Assembly: GCA_013397795.1 (NCBI GenBank)
Contig: VZTJ01000300.1
Coordinates: forward strand, 175,836-239,835
Source: Orthonyx spaldingii
Taxonomy: Eukaryota; Chordata; Aves; Passeriformes; Orthonychidae
DNA: 64,000 nt
Direction of reading: 5' to 3'
The position numbers were made by a program, and so were the translations under genes. Positions 1 to 12,480 of this stretch are shown here, one piece after another. The notes under the pieces are model-generated. The model searched no databases, was not told the origin of the DNA, and was given only the letters and a program-made list of their open reading frames with translations. Every line of letters begins with the position of its first letter. The stretch's first letter is position 1.

Positions 1-2092
1 TCACTGATCACAAGTAATGGAGCACAAGCAGGTGCTTTGATTTGTATGTGTAGAAATTGATAGTAGGCTGAGCTAATGGTGAAGTAGCTTTAGCTTGCCA
101 GAGGAAAGCCTTTGATTTAGTGTTGGTAGCATAAGAAGGTAAATCCAGGTATAATGCTGAGCAGAAAGGGATAGCAAGTGTCCATGAAATTTGTACTTTT
201 GCAGGCTAAAACATCGTTTTTTCGGGTCCTTTAAACAATAAGATTTAGGAGGCGAAACTTCATTTTGGAGATTAAGATTTTATGTGTTCAGCTTTTTATC
301 TCCAAATGAAGACAGTGGTCATGATATTTGGCTGTTTCCAGTAAATATCATTATATGGTTATTTTTATTTGGTAATCTTAAATGCCTTTAAAAAAGACAA
401 AAAAATTCTGCTAGTGGAAATGAAGATAGCTGATTTATTCCACTTGTAAGTGAAATCTATATATTGCATGCTAAAAGCTTTAAATTCCTCCCCCCACCCC
501 CCAAAATAAGCTTATTTTTCAAACCTTGGTGTGTCAGAGGGGCAGAAGACTACATACTGATATTTTCACACTTGGGTATATTCAACTTCAGTCAACACCT
601 ATGAAATATCTGCAATCTTTTTAAACCAGAGACTTCAGTATCAAACTATTTTTCAATGTGTTTTTTGGTGTTGGTTTTGGTTTTTTTAACAGATTCTTCT
701 CCCATATTTCAATCTTTTTAGTTTGTACATCTAAACAAGGGTTACATTAAATTGTTATTTTGAGGAAAACCTGGGGGGTAGGTAGGAACACAGGGTGACA
801 CCATCACCAAAGTAATCTGGTGCTAACAGTGGACAGAGCAGGTGAACCCATTACATTGGTTGTAATACTTTTATGTACTTAGGACATGTTTGTGAGATCT
901 TGGGGAAAAAACAAGGACATGCATTAGTAATGAGATCAGTTTGCTAGGAAAGACTCTGAGGACCACTCTGTGTCAATTAAGAGCAATTTGGGGTGGCAAA
1001 TATCTTGAATGTTGGCTGACTCAGCTTGCACAATGCAGCCAATAACCAAATAGCAGAATTTCACAAGCAGCTACATGGAAAACACTCTACCTCAGTCGGT
1101 GGCACAAACAACAGCAATTTCCTGTGTAAAGTATTTTCTCTAGGAGGGAGAGCCATTGATCCCAGTTTTTTCTTCACGTATAAGAAAACATAATTTTCCC
1201 ACTGTTCCTGTCTCCTTGTACAAATGAATTAATTTTCTCCTTGTTCTTCCTGAGTCATGGGTTAATATTTTCCCACAAATATTTTCCCTTAGTTTTCCTC
1301 TAACCATGTGTGTGAGTGGAAACGACTTCACCTTTTTTGGTAGAAGAAATCCTGTGTGGTTTTTGCTGTGAATACGCATTGACCTACAGTAGGTACTGCC
1401 CTAATATAAGGTGAGGTTAATTAAAAGAAGAGGAAAGGAGGGATCACCCCTTCCTTTTGTAAAAATGAGGAATCTTTCTTCTCCTCTCTTGTCTCTTTCT
1501 AGTACAATAATGTTTGGATCCATCTCTTTGTCACTAGGAATAAAGGGAAAATATGGAGGAGAGAGATGTGTGCAGCATTTAGAATGGATAAAAAATGGAA
1601 TTATTTAACATGGAAAGACCTAATACTTCAGGAACTTAGACATCAAGGACCTTTCTGTAAATATAGTACTAAACAATCCATATCACAGAATAAGTAGGGT
1701 TGAAAAGGACCTCACTTGCAATCTTTCTTACAATAACACGAAGAATCACTATAATACTCAATAGATTTTCTCTAGCACTCAAGTTAATATAAAATAAATG
1801 AGGTTAAATAATACCTCAATACTAACTCAGAAATTTTAAACCCAGATGGCTCTGACCTGTGCAGTAGTCCAGGATCTTCAGGAATATGCAAACCCTACAT
1901 TGTTGGTGCTGTGAAATGTGCTTAATGGCCTTGGTTATCTGTTGGAGTTTTTGGTACATGTGGAAAAGAAACCTTTTTAATTGTTTTAATGAGTTTTCTC
2001 CACAGAAGAGCAGAACAATGTCATGCCAGCCTGGGCTGAAGTTGCCTGAATTTCCCCAGGTTTACTAAATGACTGTTTGTCTTTTTTTCTAG
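1..2092. other. Sequence upstream of first visible INSC exon (probable intron)
   Basis: AT-rich sequence with no coding exon I can support, no CpG-island-like segment and no recognisable promoter. Because the exon at 2093 has a proper splice acceptor, this stretch is probably intron of a longer INSC transcript. The only repeat noticed is a degenerate CR1-tail-like scrap near 1681-1725. Confidence 0.6.
1681..1725 (-). repeat. Possible degenerate CR1 3' end
   Basis: CACAGAATAAGTAGGGTTG followed by AAAAGGACCT resembles the reverse complement of the avian CR1 3' terminus (ACAGAAT, GGTTGGAAAGGACCT). It is short and diverged, so the call is tentative. Confidence 0.35.
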
Positions 2093-2186
2093 ATTCCAGC
2101 CTATGGAGAAGTGCACATAAGAAAAGGATAAATATGGCTTTCAAGGGCGAGGATCACTTAGATTCCCTTTCCTTACCAGTTCAGCG
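2093..2186 (+). CDS. INSC: INSC first visible coding exon (start codon at 2134)
   Basis: A polypyrimidine tract and AG end at 2092 and a GTAAGT donor begins at 2187. From the ATG at 2134 the exon encodes 17 residues, MAFKGEDHLDSLSLPVQ, plus two bases (CG) of a split arginine codon. This matches the start of the shorter mammalian INSC isoform, in which a Met-Ala start is followed by HLDS, LP and QR. The CG pairs with the C that opens the exon at 33290, giving Arg across a 31 kb phase-2 intron. The frame stays open upstream of the ATG to the exon edge, so 2093-2133 may be 5' UTR or may be coding in a longer isoform joined to an exon outside the window. The start at 2134 was chosen because it corresponds to the known short-isoform start. 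The exon is too short to be found by ORF length; its identity rests on the residue match and the phase fit. Confidence 0.85.
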
Positions 2187-5100
2187 GTAAGTGGTGCACT
2201 CTATCATCCAGATTTGAGTGATTAAATGATTCTGAGGCTACAGCTGCACTTTCCTTTGAGGCTCTGAAGAGTCTTGAAAGCTCATTTTTAAACTCAGTAT
2301 TAGGTAATAGTCCTACAAAATTTGGAAAATGAATGTGGAAATTTGAGATACATTTCTTGAGTTATTTGCAAATTTGTATACCTGAATCCTGGTTAAATCA
2401 TGGCAGTGTTTCTGCAGCCATCATTTTAAATGGATGACCATGCTTGCAGTAGAAATGTGACTGCACTTACTGTACTCGTTCTTAGCCATGATGGAAATGA
2501 CTGGAACCCTCTGCACTCTGTGAAGACTGCTGAAAACTATAAATATAAATTTCTTTAGCATGGTTGACTTTGATCTGGTGTAGGTGTAGTAATGATATGA
2601 ATGTTATGGTATAATGTCTTCAGTCTGTGGTGCCCTGTTGGGAGTGGAGATATTGGTGACTCTGTTAATCAACAGATTTTTAAAAATCTACCTGTTAGGT
2701 TGCCTTCTAGTAGCTGTCTCTGTGTAGTGTAGTTTTGCTTCTAGTATAGTAGAGGTTTCATGAAAAAAAAAAAAAATACAATAACCTGCAGTCATTATGT
2801 GTCCCAGCTGGGTTTGTTTAGTTTTTGTTTAGGGGGAGAAGAAGCAAGGATTGAACTCAGGAATAAAATCAGAAATAAAAACGATTTAAATTTCAGTCTT
2901 TTCCCTAGTCTTCTTTCTTCAGGTCAGACTGCAATTCTTTATTATAATTAACTGATTGCTGACATACAATCTCAAAATACTATGCTTTTTTCCATCAGCA
3001 ATTTGTTATTTCTCTACCTTTCCTTACCTCAGTCTTCCAGCATATACTTTGATAATGCCATTAAACTCACAGTCACAGTAACACCATATAAATATATTCT
3101 CTTCTGGAAGAAACACTATATAGAGGTATGCCAAGAAAAATGGGTTAGTCAAGATATATAGTTGTGGAAAACCAACTGCAAACAGAGCCAAGGGAACAGG
3201 TCCTGTGAGTGGCCAAAGGCTGATGTGGGCTGATGGTGGCAAGATTTTTTTGCCAGTACATAAATGGGGAAATTAGCTTGAGGCTCTCCATGCTAGCAAC
3301 TGGAAATGTGGAGCAGGAATAATGCACTGAGAGGTAACAGCAACACAGAACTGAAAAGCGCTGAATTTTGTAGGCTGGTGACTTCTAGAAAAGGAAAGTG
3401 CCTGCGAGTCAGGTGTGCAGTGTTGGGGGAAGGAAAGCTCTGCCATGCTGTGTGAACAAAACCACCCTACAAGGACTCTTTGCTCTGTCTTAGCACAAGA
3501 AGGGATTCGGAAAAGTCCCATATAGCAAGCATTATGTTTTGACAGGGTTTTACTAAGCAGGGCAATTCTTTATACTGAAATTTAAAAATAAATAAATAAG
3601 TACTCTCCCTCACCCACAATAAAATATAAAGCTCCTATTTTTTTTTTTAAATTTCTATTTTGACAAAGAATCCTTTTTGCCACAGATGAGAGTTATTTCC
3701 GATAAAGCCTCTGTAAGAAATGGGCAGACTGAAGTTGTCAGTGGTCAGAAAGGTGAAGGCACAGAGAAGGCTGGAACTGAAAATAAGAAAAAGTGTTTTT
3801 ACACTAAGAATTCAGCAAAAAGAGCACAGTATGGGCTAGATAAAGTTCAGGAGCTGTACAAAATGCTTTTATTGATTATTAAAAAAACCCAACAAAACCC
3901 ACTCAACATAATAGCTTTCCCAAAGAAATGGAATTTTTATGAGATTAAGTGGTTTCTCTGGGTTAGAGAAAGGAGTGATATGGCTCCTATTGGAAATTTT
4001 AAAGGATTAATGGAATTTTCAAAATAACAAGATTCAAATATTATTAATTTTTTATTGTTCCTGTATCCAGGGCTAGGGTGTATGACTGTCTCAGGATTCC
4101 AGTTCATGTTCCTGCTTTTGGTGAGAGGGGCTTGAATTAACTTGTGCCCTGTCACAGGGAAAAGGTAGCTCAAATCCAACTGAGTTAAATCCTTTGTAGG
4201 ACCACAACCAAGTCTTGCTTCATGTTGAGGTCAAAATCTTTTGGATTAAAACCAGGCAGGTCCCTAAGCAAGAATATCTCCATAGGAAAAGTGTACCATA
4301 AGAGATTCCAAGTGTTTCCACAGTGGTCATTGGGGTCAACAGTTATCTTGGCTGTATAAGGAATTTAATCCTGGGGCCTTAAAGTCTCTGTGCTGCATGA
4401 ATTGTTGTTTACACTCTTTCCTTAGATTTTATGGGAAATCACAGCTTGTGTTGGAGTCTCTAGAGTACTGAGTCATTGTGTTAATTGTTTTCTAACACAG
4501 TGTCAGACCTGCTGTCTCTAATTGACATCTAGACTGCTGTGGATACAGTATTTAAAACCATGCAGTATCCTGAGGAAAAACACAAACTATTGTTACAGAA
4601 ACTTTACATTCTATTTCAGTTAGTTATGAACTTAAGTGATGATTTTGTCTCTTAGGAGAGAAAATAATTGGAAATAGATTGCTTTTATAAAGGAGTAATT
4701 TGGTTACTCTCCAAAAGGTATATTCCTATATAAAGTACCTTACAGGACCATAAAAATTATTCTTTCACCAGTGAGGGCCAGTTCTCTATAGCGTGTGAAA
4801 TGTGTGTGTATTATTTAGAGATGCACATAACACCATTCTGAAGCTGTTATTTTTAGTATAGCTTTGGGAAAATGTCAGTACTCTATCCTCATCTTTATAC
4901 TGGTATTGTTTTTCCATATTTCTGGTAGGCTTTTACATTGGCTTTTCCATCTGGAATATAACCTTCTTTTCTCTTCTGCCCCTGCCCTTTGTCCTGTGTA
5001 ATGAAAGTTCTTGTTTTCTGTGAGTTAAAATTGTAGTTTACACAGGCTTTTTTCATTGTAGATGTGGTTTTTTTAATACTTTCCATATTAAATGGTAAAC

Positions 5101-5469
5101 TAAATTTAAGACAGTGCTGAATCTGAAGTCATTGAACTAAAGGGAGAGTAGTCATAACCAAAAGTGAAATAGGATGCTGCTTTGGCCTCTTGGGTTATGT
5201 GTTCAGTTCAGGGCTGCAATTGTGAGAAATGCAGTATAATTAGATTTTTTTAAAACAGAATAAAGGATCGTCTTTTATGGAAATTAGGTTAAAAAACCCC
5301 ACCACAATTATCACCACCAGCTCCCCCTCCTCCCCCAAAAAAACTTCCCAATCCAAAACCAGCAACCAAGTAAAACAAACAAAAAAAAAAAATCAACAAA
5401 ACAATCTGAAGAAAAACCTAATCCAGACTATGAGTCACCAACCTGGACTATCATCTCATAAAACCAGTT

Positions 5470-5608
5470 GTATCCTGAGCTGCATCAAAAGAACCGTGAT
5501 GGGGCTTTGAGCAACCTGGTCTAGCGGAAGATGTCACTGCCCATGGCATGTGGGATGGAACCAAATGGTCTTTTAAGACCCTTCCGACCCAAACCATTCC
5601 ATGATCCC
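5470..5608 (+). mobile_element. CR1 LINE 3' end, internally deleted
   Basis: TTTGAGCAACCTGGTCTAGC, then a GAAGATGTCACTGCCCATGG-like segment and CTTCCGACCCAAACCATTCC ATGAT, form the typical CR1 3' tail in + orientation. Immediately upstream, ATCCTGAGCTGCATCAAAAG resembles a CR1 region normally several hundred bases further 5', so an internal deletion is likely around 5495. No coding capacity remains. Confidence 0.8.
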
Positions 5609-8600
5609 AGTAATTGTTTAAAATTGCTCGCTGGCTTTCAGCTAGCAAACTAAGGCTACTTCCAGAACTCTAGGAGCATCCATGAAGGGCTGGGCACCAT
5701 GTTCTATTTCACAACTCTGTTGAGTACGTTGCTGCTTGCCCAGTTGGGAAAGAAGTACTGATTGAAATGATGCAAAAGCCTTTATGGAAATAAAAGGAAA
5801 AAATAATTGTTTATATTTGGTGTTAATTGGCATTTAGGTAATGTTTGTCAAAAGTTGAAAGTTGTGGCTTGAAATAGAAATGCAGGACTTTATACTGCAG
5901 GAACTGCATTGTTTCTGCTTGTTTCTCTGCCAAATCAGGGTGACAGACTCATAGAACTTCATAGAACATATGGACATAGGAGGTGAAAAACAGAGATGTC
6001 TATAGTCCCAGAAGTAAATATTGTTTAAAAGAGAAAAAAAAAAAAAAAAAGGAAAAAGAAGGAAAAATAAAACTTTATAAAGGAAGAGGATTTCTACCTG
6101 ATCAGGAACTGAATTATTTCAGGGACCATTCACATGATATTTTACTTCTACTTTTAGAGCTTCATGTGACCTCTATGTAGCTGAAGAGAGGTATTTTGAG
6201 GTACAAGGCATGTGCAGAGTCTTTGAATGTGTTTAATATTGTGTTCATGTGGGGCTGTCAGGAAAAGAATGGATCTACCTACTGGTCTCTATCCGCAGAG
6301 TGTCTAAAATTTCTCAGTACTCAACATATGATTTAGTGCTCTGAATCAAAGGCAGTGAAGTTTTGTTATCCCGACATAGTGAATTCTGACTAAAATTGCA
6401 TCTTTTTGATGTTGTTGGGTTTTTTTGGGTTTTTTATTTGTTTGTTTTCTGTTTTTTCCCCTTCAGCTAGCCAATGATGTCTTGCCCTTGTATTCTATAG
6501 GTAATGGGACTCTGTAGGTTTTGATGTCATTGTTTTTCTGTCCCTGAATTTTAAGTAGTGAGTTGTATGGTTGCATGTCTATCCATTGAAACATTTGCTG
6601 TTTTGCTATCTACCTATTTTCTTAGACATGGATCCCCAAGTGAAGGATTTCTAGGGATGTGTCTTCTGTGAATAAACATGAATAAAAATTGTTCTCTTTT
6701 ATTTCATTCTGGTCTATTATTTTTTTTAACCGTCTCAGTTCTTCTTACCTTTCTACTTCCAGTCTGCATGGCTTCTGTAATTTGTTGCCACATCACTTAC
6801 TGCTGGTTCTCAGAAGATTTTCCTCACTCTCTTTTTTTTTTAATACCATGTCTTTTAGTCTTCAGTTATAAGACCGTACTCTAGTTATAATTAAACATTA
6901 AAATCATGTTTAAGTAAAAGTGCTTTAAATGCCTTGTTTGATCAGGGATTGTATATGTCCTAAATTTTTAGACATCTTCTGTAAGTGTTGAATTCTTTCT
7001 GTTTCAGTTTCCTACAGTGTTTGCTGCTAATAACCAAGGACTTGTTCTTTTTTTCTGGCTTTTCCCACCTATGTCTGCAAACTGAACTTCCTGTCTAACA
7101 AGAACTCCATGCAATGCAGAAAACAGCATTTATATTTCTGTTTTGTATTTTACAAGCTACTTGCTGTGCATAGATATTGCCCTGTTAATTAGAATCCTAC
7201 ATTTCCTATGATCAGTTTTATTTTGATTATGCCAGGAACTTGTTCATTGTGGCTCCTTGAAAGTAATCAGATAAAGACTGTAAGAAACTGTAGAAGAAAA
7301 AAAAGCAAGTTATTTGTAATACAAGAGGTAGAGCAGAAAATTTTCAGAGTTCCAAGTTCAGTGTGCTTACATGGCTTGTGAATCACTGTTTTGAGTCCTT
7401 AAAACCATTTGAGAATTGAGTGCTTGCTGGGGAATTGAAAATGTGTTTTGAAAAACTTCCTTTTGCAATAGGCGGTAGGAATAGATTATGACAGAAGAAA
7501 GGAGGGTGCTTTGCCAATAATGCAATAAAATTACCTTCTAGTGACAAGAAATAAAATCAGTTATTGCATAGCTCAAGGCGCTAATGACACCTCATTTAAT
7601 GACCTGGTATTCTTTTCCTTTCACTCAGTTTACCCTACAACAATTCAGCAAATAACTGTATAGCTTCAGAAATGGAGCTCACCTTACTATGAAGTGTTTT
7701 TGACTTTAGTGATTTATATCCTGTAACTTGTAACCAAACGGAAAGCTGAGTTGTTTGTAGGGAGTTTTGATGGTGGTAGTAAAACAGATTTGTGAATCTG
7801 TATGGTCCTTCTGGGAAGGATTTTCAGGCATGCTAGCTGACCAAGTGCAAAGGCTGATGTTAGTAAAGCAGCAACTATTGATTTGCCATCATTTGGTGGC
7901 ATTCATGAGGAATATGAACTCAACAGATTTTTTTTTTTCCTTTGAATCCATGGGTAAAATATCTCTGTTCCTCTGTTCAGGATGTTAAAATGTAGGTCAG
8001 CAGTTTAGCTAGCAAGCAGCAAAAATAATTGCATTTCACTTGTACTTTGGGCATTTTTGGGGTCTGTAAGTCTGCCAGAATGCAAGATATTTCCTAATCT
8101 TTTCCTTCCTAGAGTTTAATCATTATATCTTTATATTTAGTTGTATAATGTGCTGTAGAAATATGTTATACTACTTCCCAGAGCTATGCTGTAAAATATT
8201 GTATGTTGAACTGTAGAAGTCACAAAAGAATTTTGGCTTTTAACCTGAAGGAAATTTGAGTTTGTCCATTATAGTAATTGTGAAGTTATGATGACTTTAA
8301 AATATGAACAAATTGATGAATTTAAACAATCTGTTCGACTACCCTCACTGGACCTTTTCTTCATTAAACCTGGTATTTTATATTTGTGGCATGCTGTTAC
8401 TTGGAAACTACTTTTAAAAGATCAAGGACCATCTTTCATCCTTAAAGACAATTAAGAGTGTATTTCAAATCACTTGTCAGGGTCAGTGACATTCCATAGC
8501 CTGTGGCACACAGGCACTATAAAGAGCTCAAGGCACTGCTGGTGTAACTTTTATTATGGAAGAAACTCTCCCTATTATTTTGAGAATGCGTATTTTTGAA

Positions 8601-11600
8601 ATGTGGGAGTCTATAGAAGAGGCTCCTCTCTTTTTGTGTCTTCGAGAAAAAAGCAGTCTCTATCTGTACAGTGACTGTCTTGTGTTTGGGACTTGGTATC
8701 CTTTTCAGAAAACACCCTCAAATTAATGCCTTTGACATCACAGTGACAGGACTGTGCCTGAATGTTAGGTTGCCTTATCTGCCAGGCATAGGTGATGGGT
8801 TCTGACTGCATCTTCACAACTACTACATGAAGTTTTTATTGTGACATCAAGTTAGCAACTCTGTCAACTTTACACCCTTGCTCTTCTAGCCATTGATTTA
8901 TGGCTTTGACTCCATGGTTTGTGCTTCTCTGCTTTCACTGATGGTAGTGAGACATTTTCAAACCGTTCAGATGCTGTTTTTTGTTGTTATGTTATGTCAT
9001 GTTTCAGCCGTGGGTAACTACTGGAAGCCAGTCTTGACTTCTGTATTGTCTGTGTGAACTTCCCGGCATTAAATAATACTGAGCCTGAACTCCAAGTGTA
9101 CACTTTCTGAACCCAGTTTATTTGCTGTGGGGAAGGGATATGCAAAAGGAGCCTCTCCCAGCAACAAAATATATCAGGTTACCATGATGGTCTGATCCTG
9201 CCCTGCTCTGATAGTTTGGTCATGTAGGGAAGAGTCTTCAAGTTAGAGTCTTCAGGATGGCAAGGTTAAGCAGTATTATTGCTAAACAGTGCATTTTACA
9301 AGGAAAACACAGAGCCTGCAGTATCTAGTCTTTGACTACTTTACTTTTCAAGACTTTCTGAATTTTGCAAATTACAGTAAAGATTGTGTCTTTGCTTTTC
9401 CATTTACAATATGATGTTATTAGTTATTTGTTTTACTGAGACACTATGACTTTCTATGCAACTTTTTATATGTCAGCTAATCTGAATTTAGTATTCTCGC
9501 TAGCATAACATTGGAAACAATTGCATGTTTTTTGGTGGGTTTTTTTTTTTGGCAGGGAAACAAATGGGACACCACCTGTGAAATAAAAGGGAAAATTGTT
9601 AATGCTGAGGGAGATAAAAAGTGTAAATTATTATCGTAATAGGTAGACTATGCTGAAACTAAATAGTATGCCATGGAACCAAAAGTTCCATAATTTTCTC
9701 TCCTTTTAGCAGTTAGGCTGTATTACTGTTATTATCCTGTTGGTAATGTAGCTGGAATTGTTCTAGTTAGTCCTGGAATGAAATTAATGATGAAATCCTG
9801 TCTTTTTACTTCAGTATATCCAAAATATCTTTCCTGTATAAAACTGAAGCTGCTTTGAAGCATTCTAGGGACCTTCACCTTTACTGTGCTAACAAAGAGG
9901 GAAAAGAACCAAGTTGTCCTCCTCAACAGAACTACAGCTCTTCATGAAACTCGAAAACAAAGATCAGGCTAATGAAGGGATCCTAAAACTCAAGGAATCA
10001 AGTTCATTGAATTAGTTATTGACTTGTTTTGAGAAAAGATGGTATTGCCATCTGTCTTCAAAAGGGCAGTATGGTTTGTTGAAACTTTAATTAACACTAA
10101 AGACATCATTCCTCTTGATTCTCTTGTGGTTGTAATGCTGATTGATCTTGCCTCAGGCAAACCAGTTACCTTCCCCTGTCTTTGTGTTCCACCTCAGCTG
10201 GGGAAACACAAAGGAAGTCCTTACTACCCTATCTCCATATATTCTATTTCAATGGTATTTATACAGCACTAGGAGCTTGTGTGCCTTAAGCCTGCTGTGA
10301 GTGCATCATCCTCCTGCACTGTGGCAGGTGGGAAATGTTGAATATTACCTACAAACTGCTTCCAGTAAATGCAAAGAATATGTTTCTGCTCACAAAACCT
10401 ACCTTGTTCCTTCCATAGGTTACATTTTATCATAATTTCCACAATGGTGTTGCCTGGAGAGTGAGTTCGTTAAACTCTCTTTACACGTATGGTCATAACA
10501 GAGAACGATGAATAAGTACCTATACCTTGGTATTTCTGATATGTTTTTCCACAATTAAATTTTTTTTAAAATTAATTCCTTCATTAAAGGTATTTTAATG
10601 GTCTCACTACCACTTGTCTTTTCAGCTATTTAGGACAAATACTAATACCATACTCTGTTAAATACAGTATTTGTCACTTCATGTTTCCTGGGAATTTATT
10701 CCTTAATTAATTGCCTGGTCACTCTCAATCTGGTTCACTGTTGCCTGGGGAAGGTTGGGAAGATCTTGTAATCAGTTGTTCAGTAAACTGTAATGAGCAA
10801 ATTTAAGAAAGCTATAAGGACAATGCTTCAACTTTGTAAATACTCTTTTTTTGGTTTTTTTTTTCCCTTTTTGACAAATACTATAATGATCTTAAAAAAT
10901 GTGCTGGTTGGTGTGACCCCATTTCTGGTCTCATTAAATTGGCTCATATCTGTTAGTGGTTGGGTTTATGAGCTCATATTAACCCTGAGGGATTTGGAGT
11001 GCAAACAGGAGTTTAACAGTAAGCTGACATATGACTGTTAACAATTCCAGTTGTTTTATTTTGCTCCTCACAGTGTTTCACAGAATGTGGTAAAGTGAAA
11101 ATATATATATATACACACAAATATATACACATTGTTTCATTTAGGGCAATTTGCATAAAGGCCTATTTGTAATACTTTACTTGTTTCTAAAGAAACAGCT
11201 TTTCATTATGTTGCGTGAATAAATTATGCTTCAGGTAATTGAATTTTGTATTTTGCTAATTGTGGATTCTTTATTGTTGAATCTTGTTCAGGACTATCGT
11301 GGAAGTATAGAAAACATCTACGTCAAGAATATAATATTCTCTTCAACTAAAGTTATGGAAATATTTTTCCAATATCTTAAATGTCAGCAGCACTGATGTC
11401 AGGATAAAGATTAAACAAGAGCAAACCAGGGAAAACATGAGAAAATTATTGAAGGAAAAAAGGAAGAAGTAAGCAATGGTATCCAAGTAGTTGAGTCTGT
11501 TCAATGGATGACAAGATAGCTGAAAGCAAACTTTTGGGAAGGGCTATAGAGCAAAAAATATCTTGTTCAGTATCAGCTGTGCAAGAATCAGCATTTTGAT

Positions 11601-11660
11601 TTTGATTATTAAGTGTTAGACAACTTAACTCTGGGATAAATGTGGTAGTGGGGTGGAATG

Positions 11661-12480
11661 TGTCCTAGTTGGAAGACAGGTGTTTGCTAAGGAAGGCAGG
11701 AGCCTCCCTTGGAATAGGAAATGTAATCCCCTTCCCTCCGAATTAGTATAATTTTGAAATTAAAGGGGGCTTTCAGGCAATGTTGTGGGAAAAGGAATAA
11801 CAGTTCTTTACTAACATATATATATATATATATATCAAGACAGACAAACAACAACAATGGCAACCACAACAAACAAGAACAGAGCAAACCCCCAGTCCAG
11901 TCTCTTCTTGCTCCCTGTTAGCAGTTGGGCAGGACGGGTGCGATGGCTCCTCCTCGGCTGCAGGGGGCGCTGTAGCGCAGGTCTCGGCTGTCTCTCCCTG
12001 GCAGTGATGGCAGGCGCGGCCCCAGGAGGGATGGAGCCTGGACTTCTTGTAGGCAAAAACCCCGAAGCTGCAGCAGGGGTCCGGCAGGGCTGGGCAGGGC
12101 AAGGCAGCTCGACTCCCAAGCCACGGCTGGCAGGGGCTGGCTCCGGGAGAGGCAGGCAGGCAGCAGGAGCCAGGAAAACTCCACAGTGGTGACAAGCAAT
12201 GGCAGCTTCCCTCTCTTCTGAATGCCAAGAGGCAAAGAGGGCCAGCTGCTGCTCCCCTTGCCTTTTCCCAGCCCAGCTGTCATGAGATCTCTGCCTCCTT
12301 CAAGAGGGAATGTCCAAATAAGGGAATAGCTACTCACAAGTTTTTTACCCAACTGGTCTTTCTATTGTTTTTCCTAAGCACCCAGTCGTTATGGAGTCTT
12401 AGCAACGTATGGGCAAAAATTCTCTAAGATAAGAGAAACAAAAAAGAAGGATTCCAAACCCCAACAAATGAAAGGAAAGG
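11661..12480. mobile_element. Endogenous-retrovirus LTR-like block, passerine type
   Basis: The block starts with TGTCCTAGTTGGAAGACAGG and continues with GTTTGCTAAGGAAGGCAGGA, CCTCCCTTGGAA and an AATTTTGAAATTAAAGGGG stretch. These strings are familiar from songbird ERV long terminal repeats. An (AT)10 tract lies at 11816-11835 and a strongly GC-rich core at about 11930-12260, unlike the AT-rich surroundings. The open frames on both strands of the GC-rich core show no retroviral gag, pol or env motif. I could not find a target-site duplication, so the right boundary is approximate and the orientation is left open. It may be a solo LTR, with no internal region seen. Confidence 0.65.
11816..11835. 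repeat. (AT)10 microsatellite
   Basis: Ten uninterrupted AT units inside the LTR-like block. A shorter AT tract followed by ACAC lies near 11101-11130. Confidence 0.95.

Noticed and set aside
3677..4027. 116-codon open frame in the intron
   Set aside because: Lysine/asparagine-rich translation of AT-rich sequence without motifs or splice support.
11773..12352. Overlapping minus- and plus-strand open frames of 94 to 151 codons
   Set aside because: They lie in the GC-rich LTR-like block, on both strands at once, with Pro/Cys/Ser-rich low-information translation and no domain; stop-poor because of GC content.
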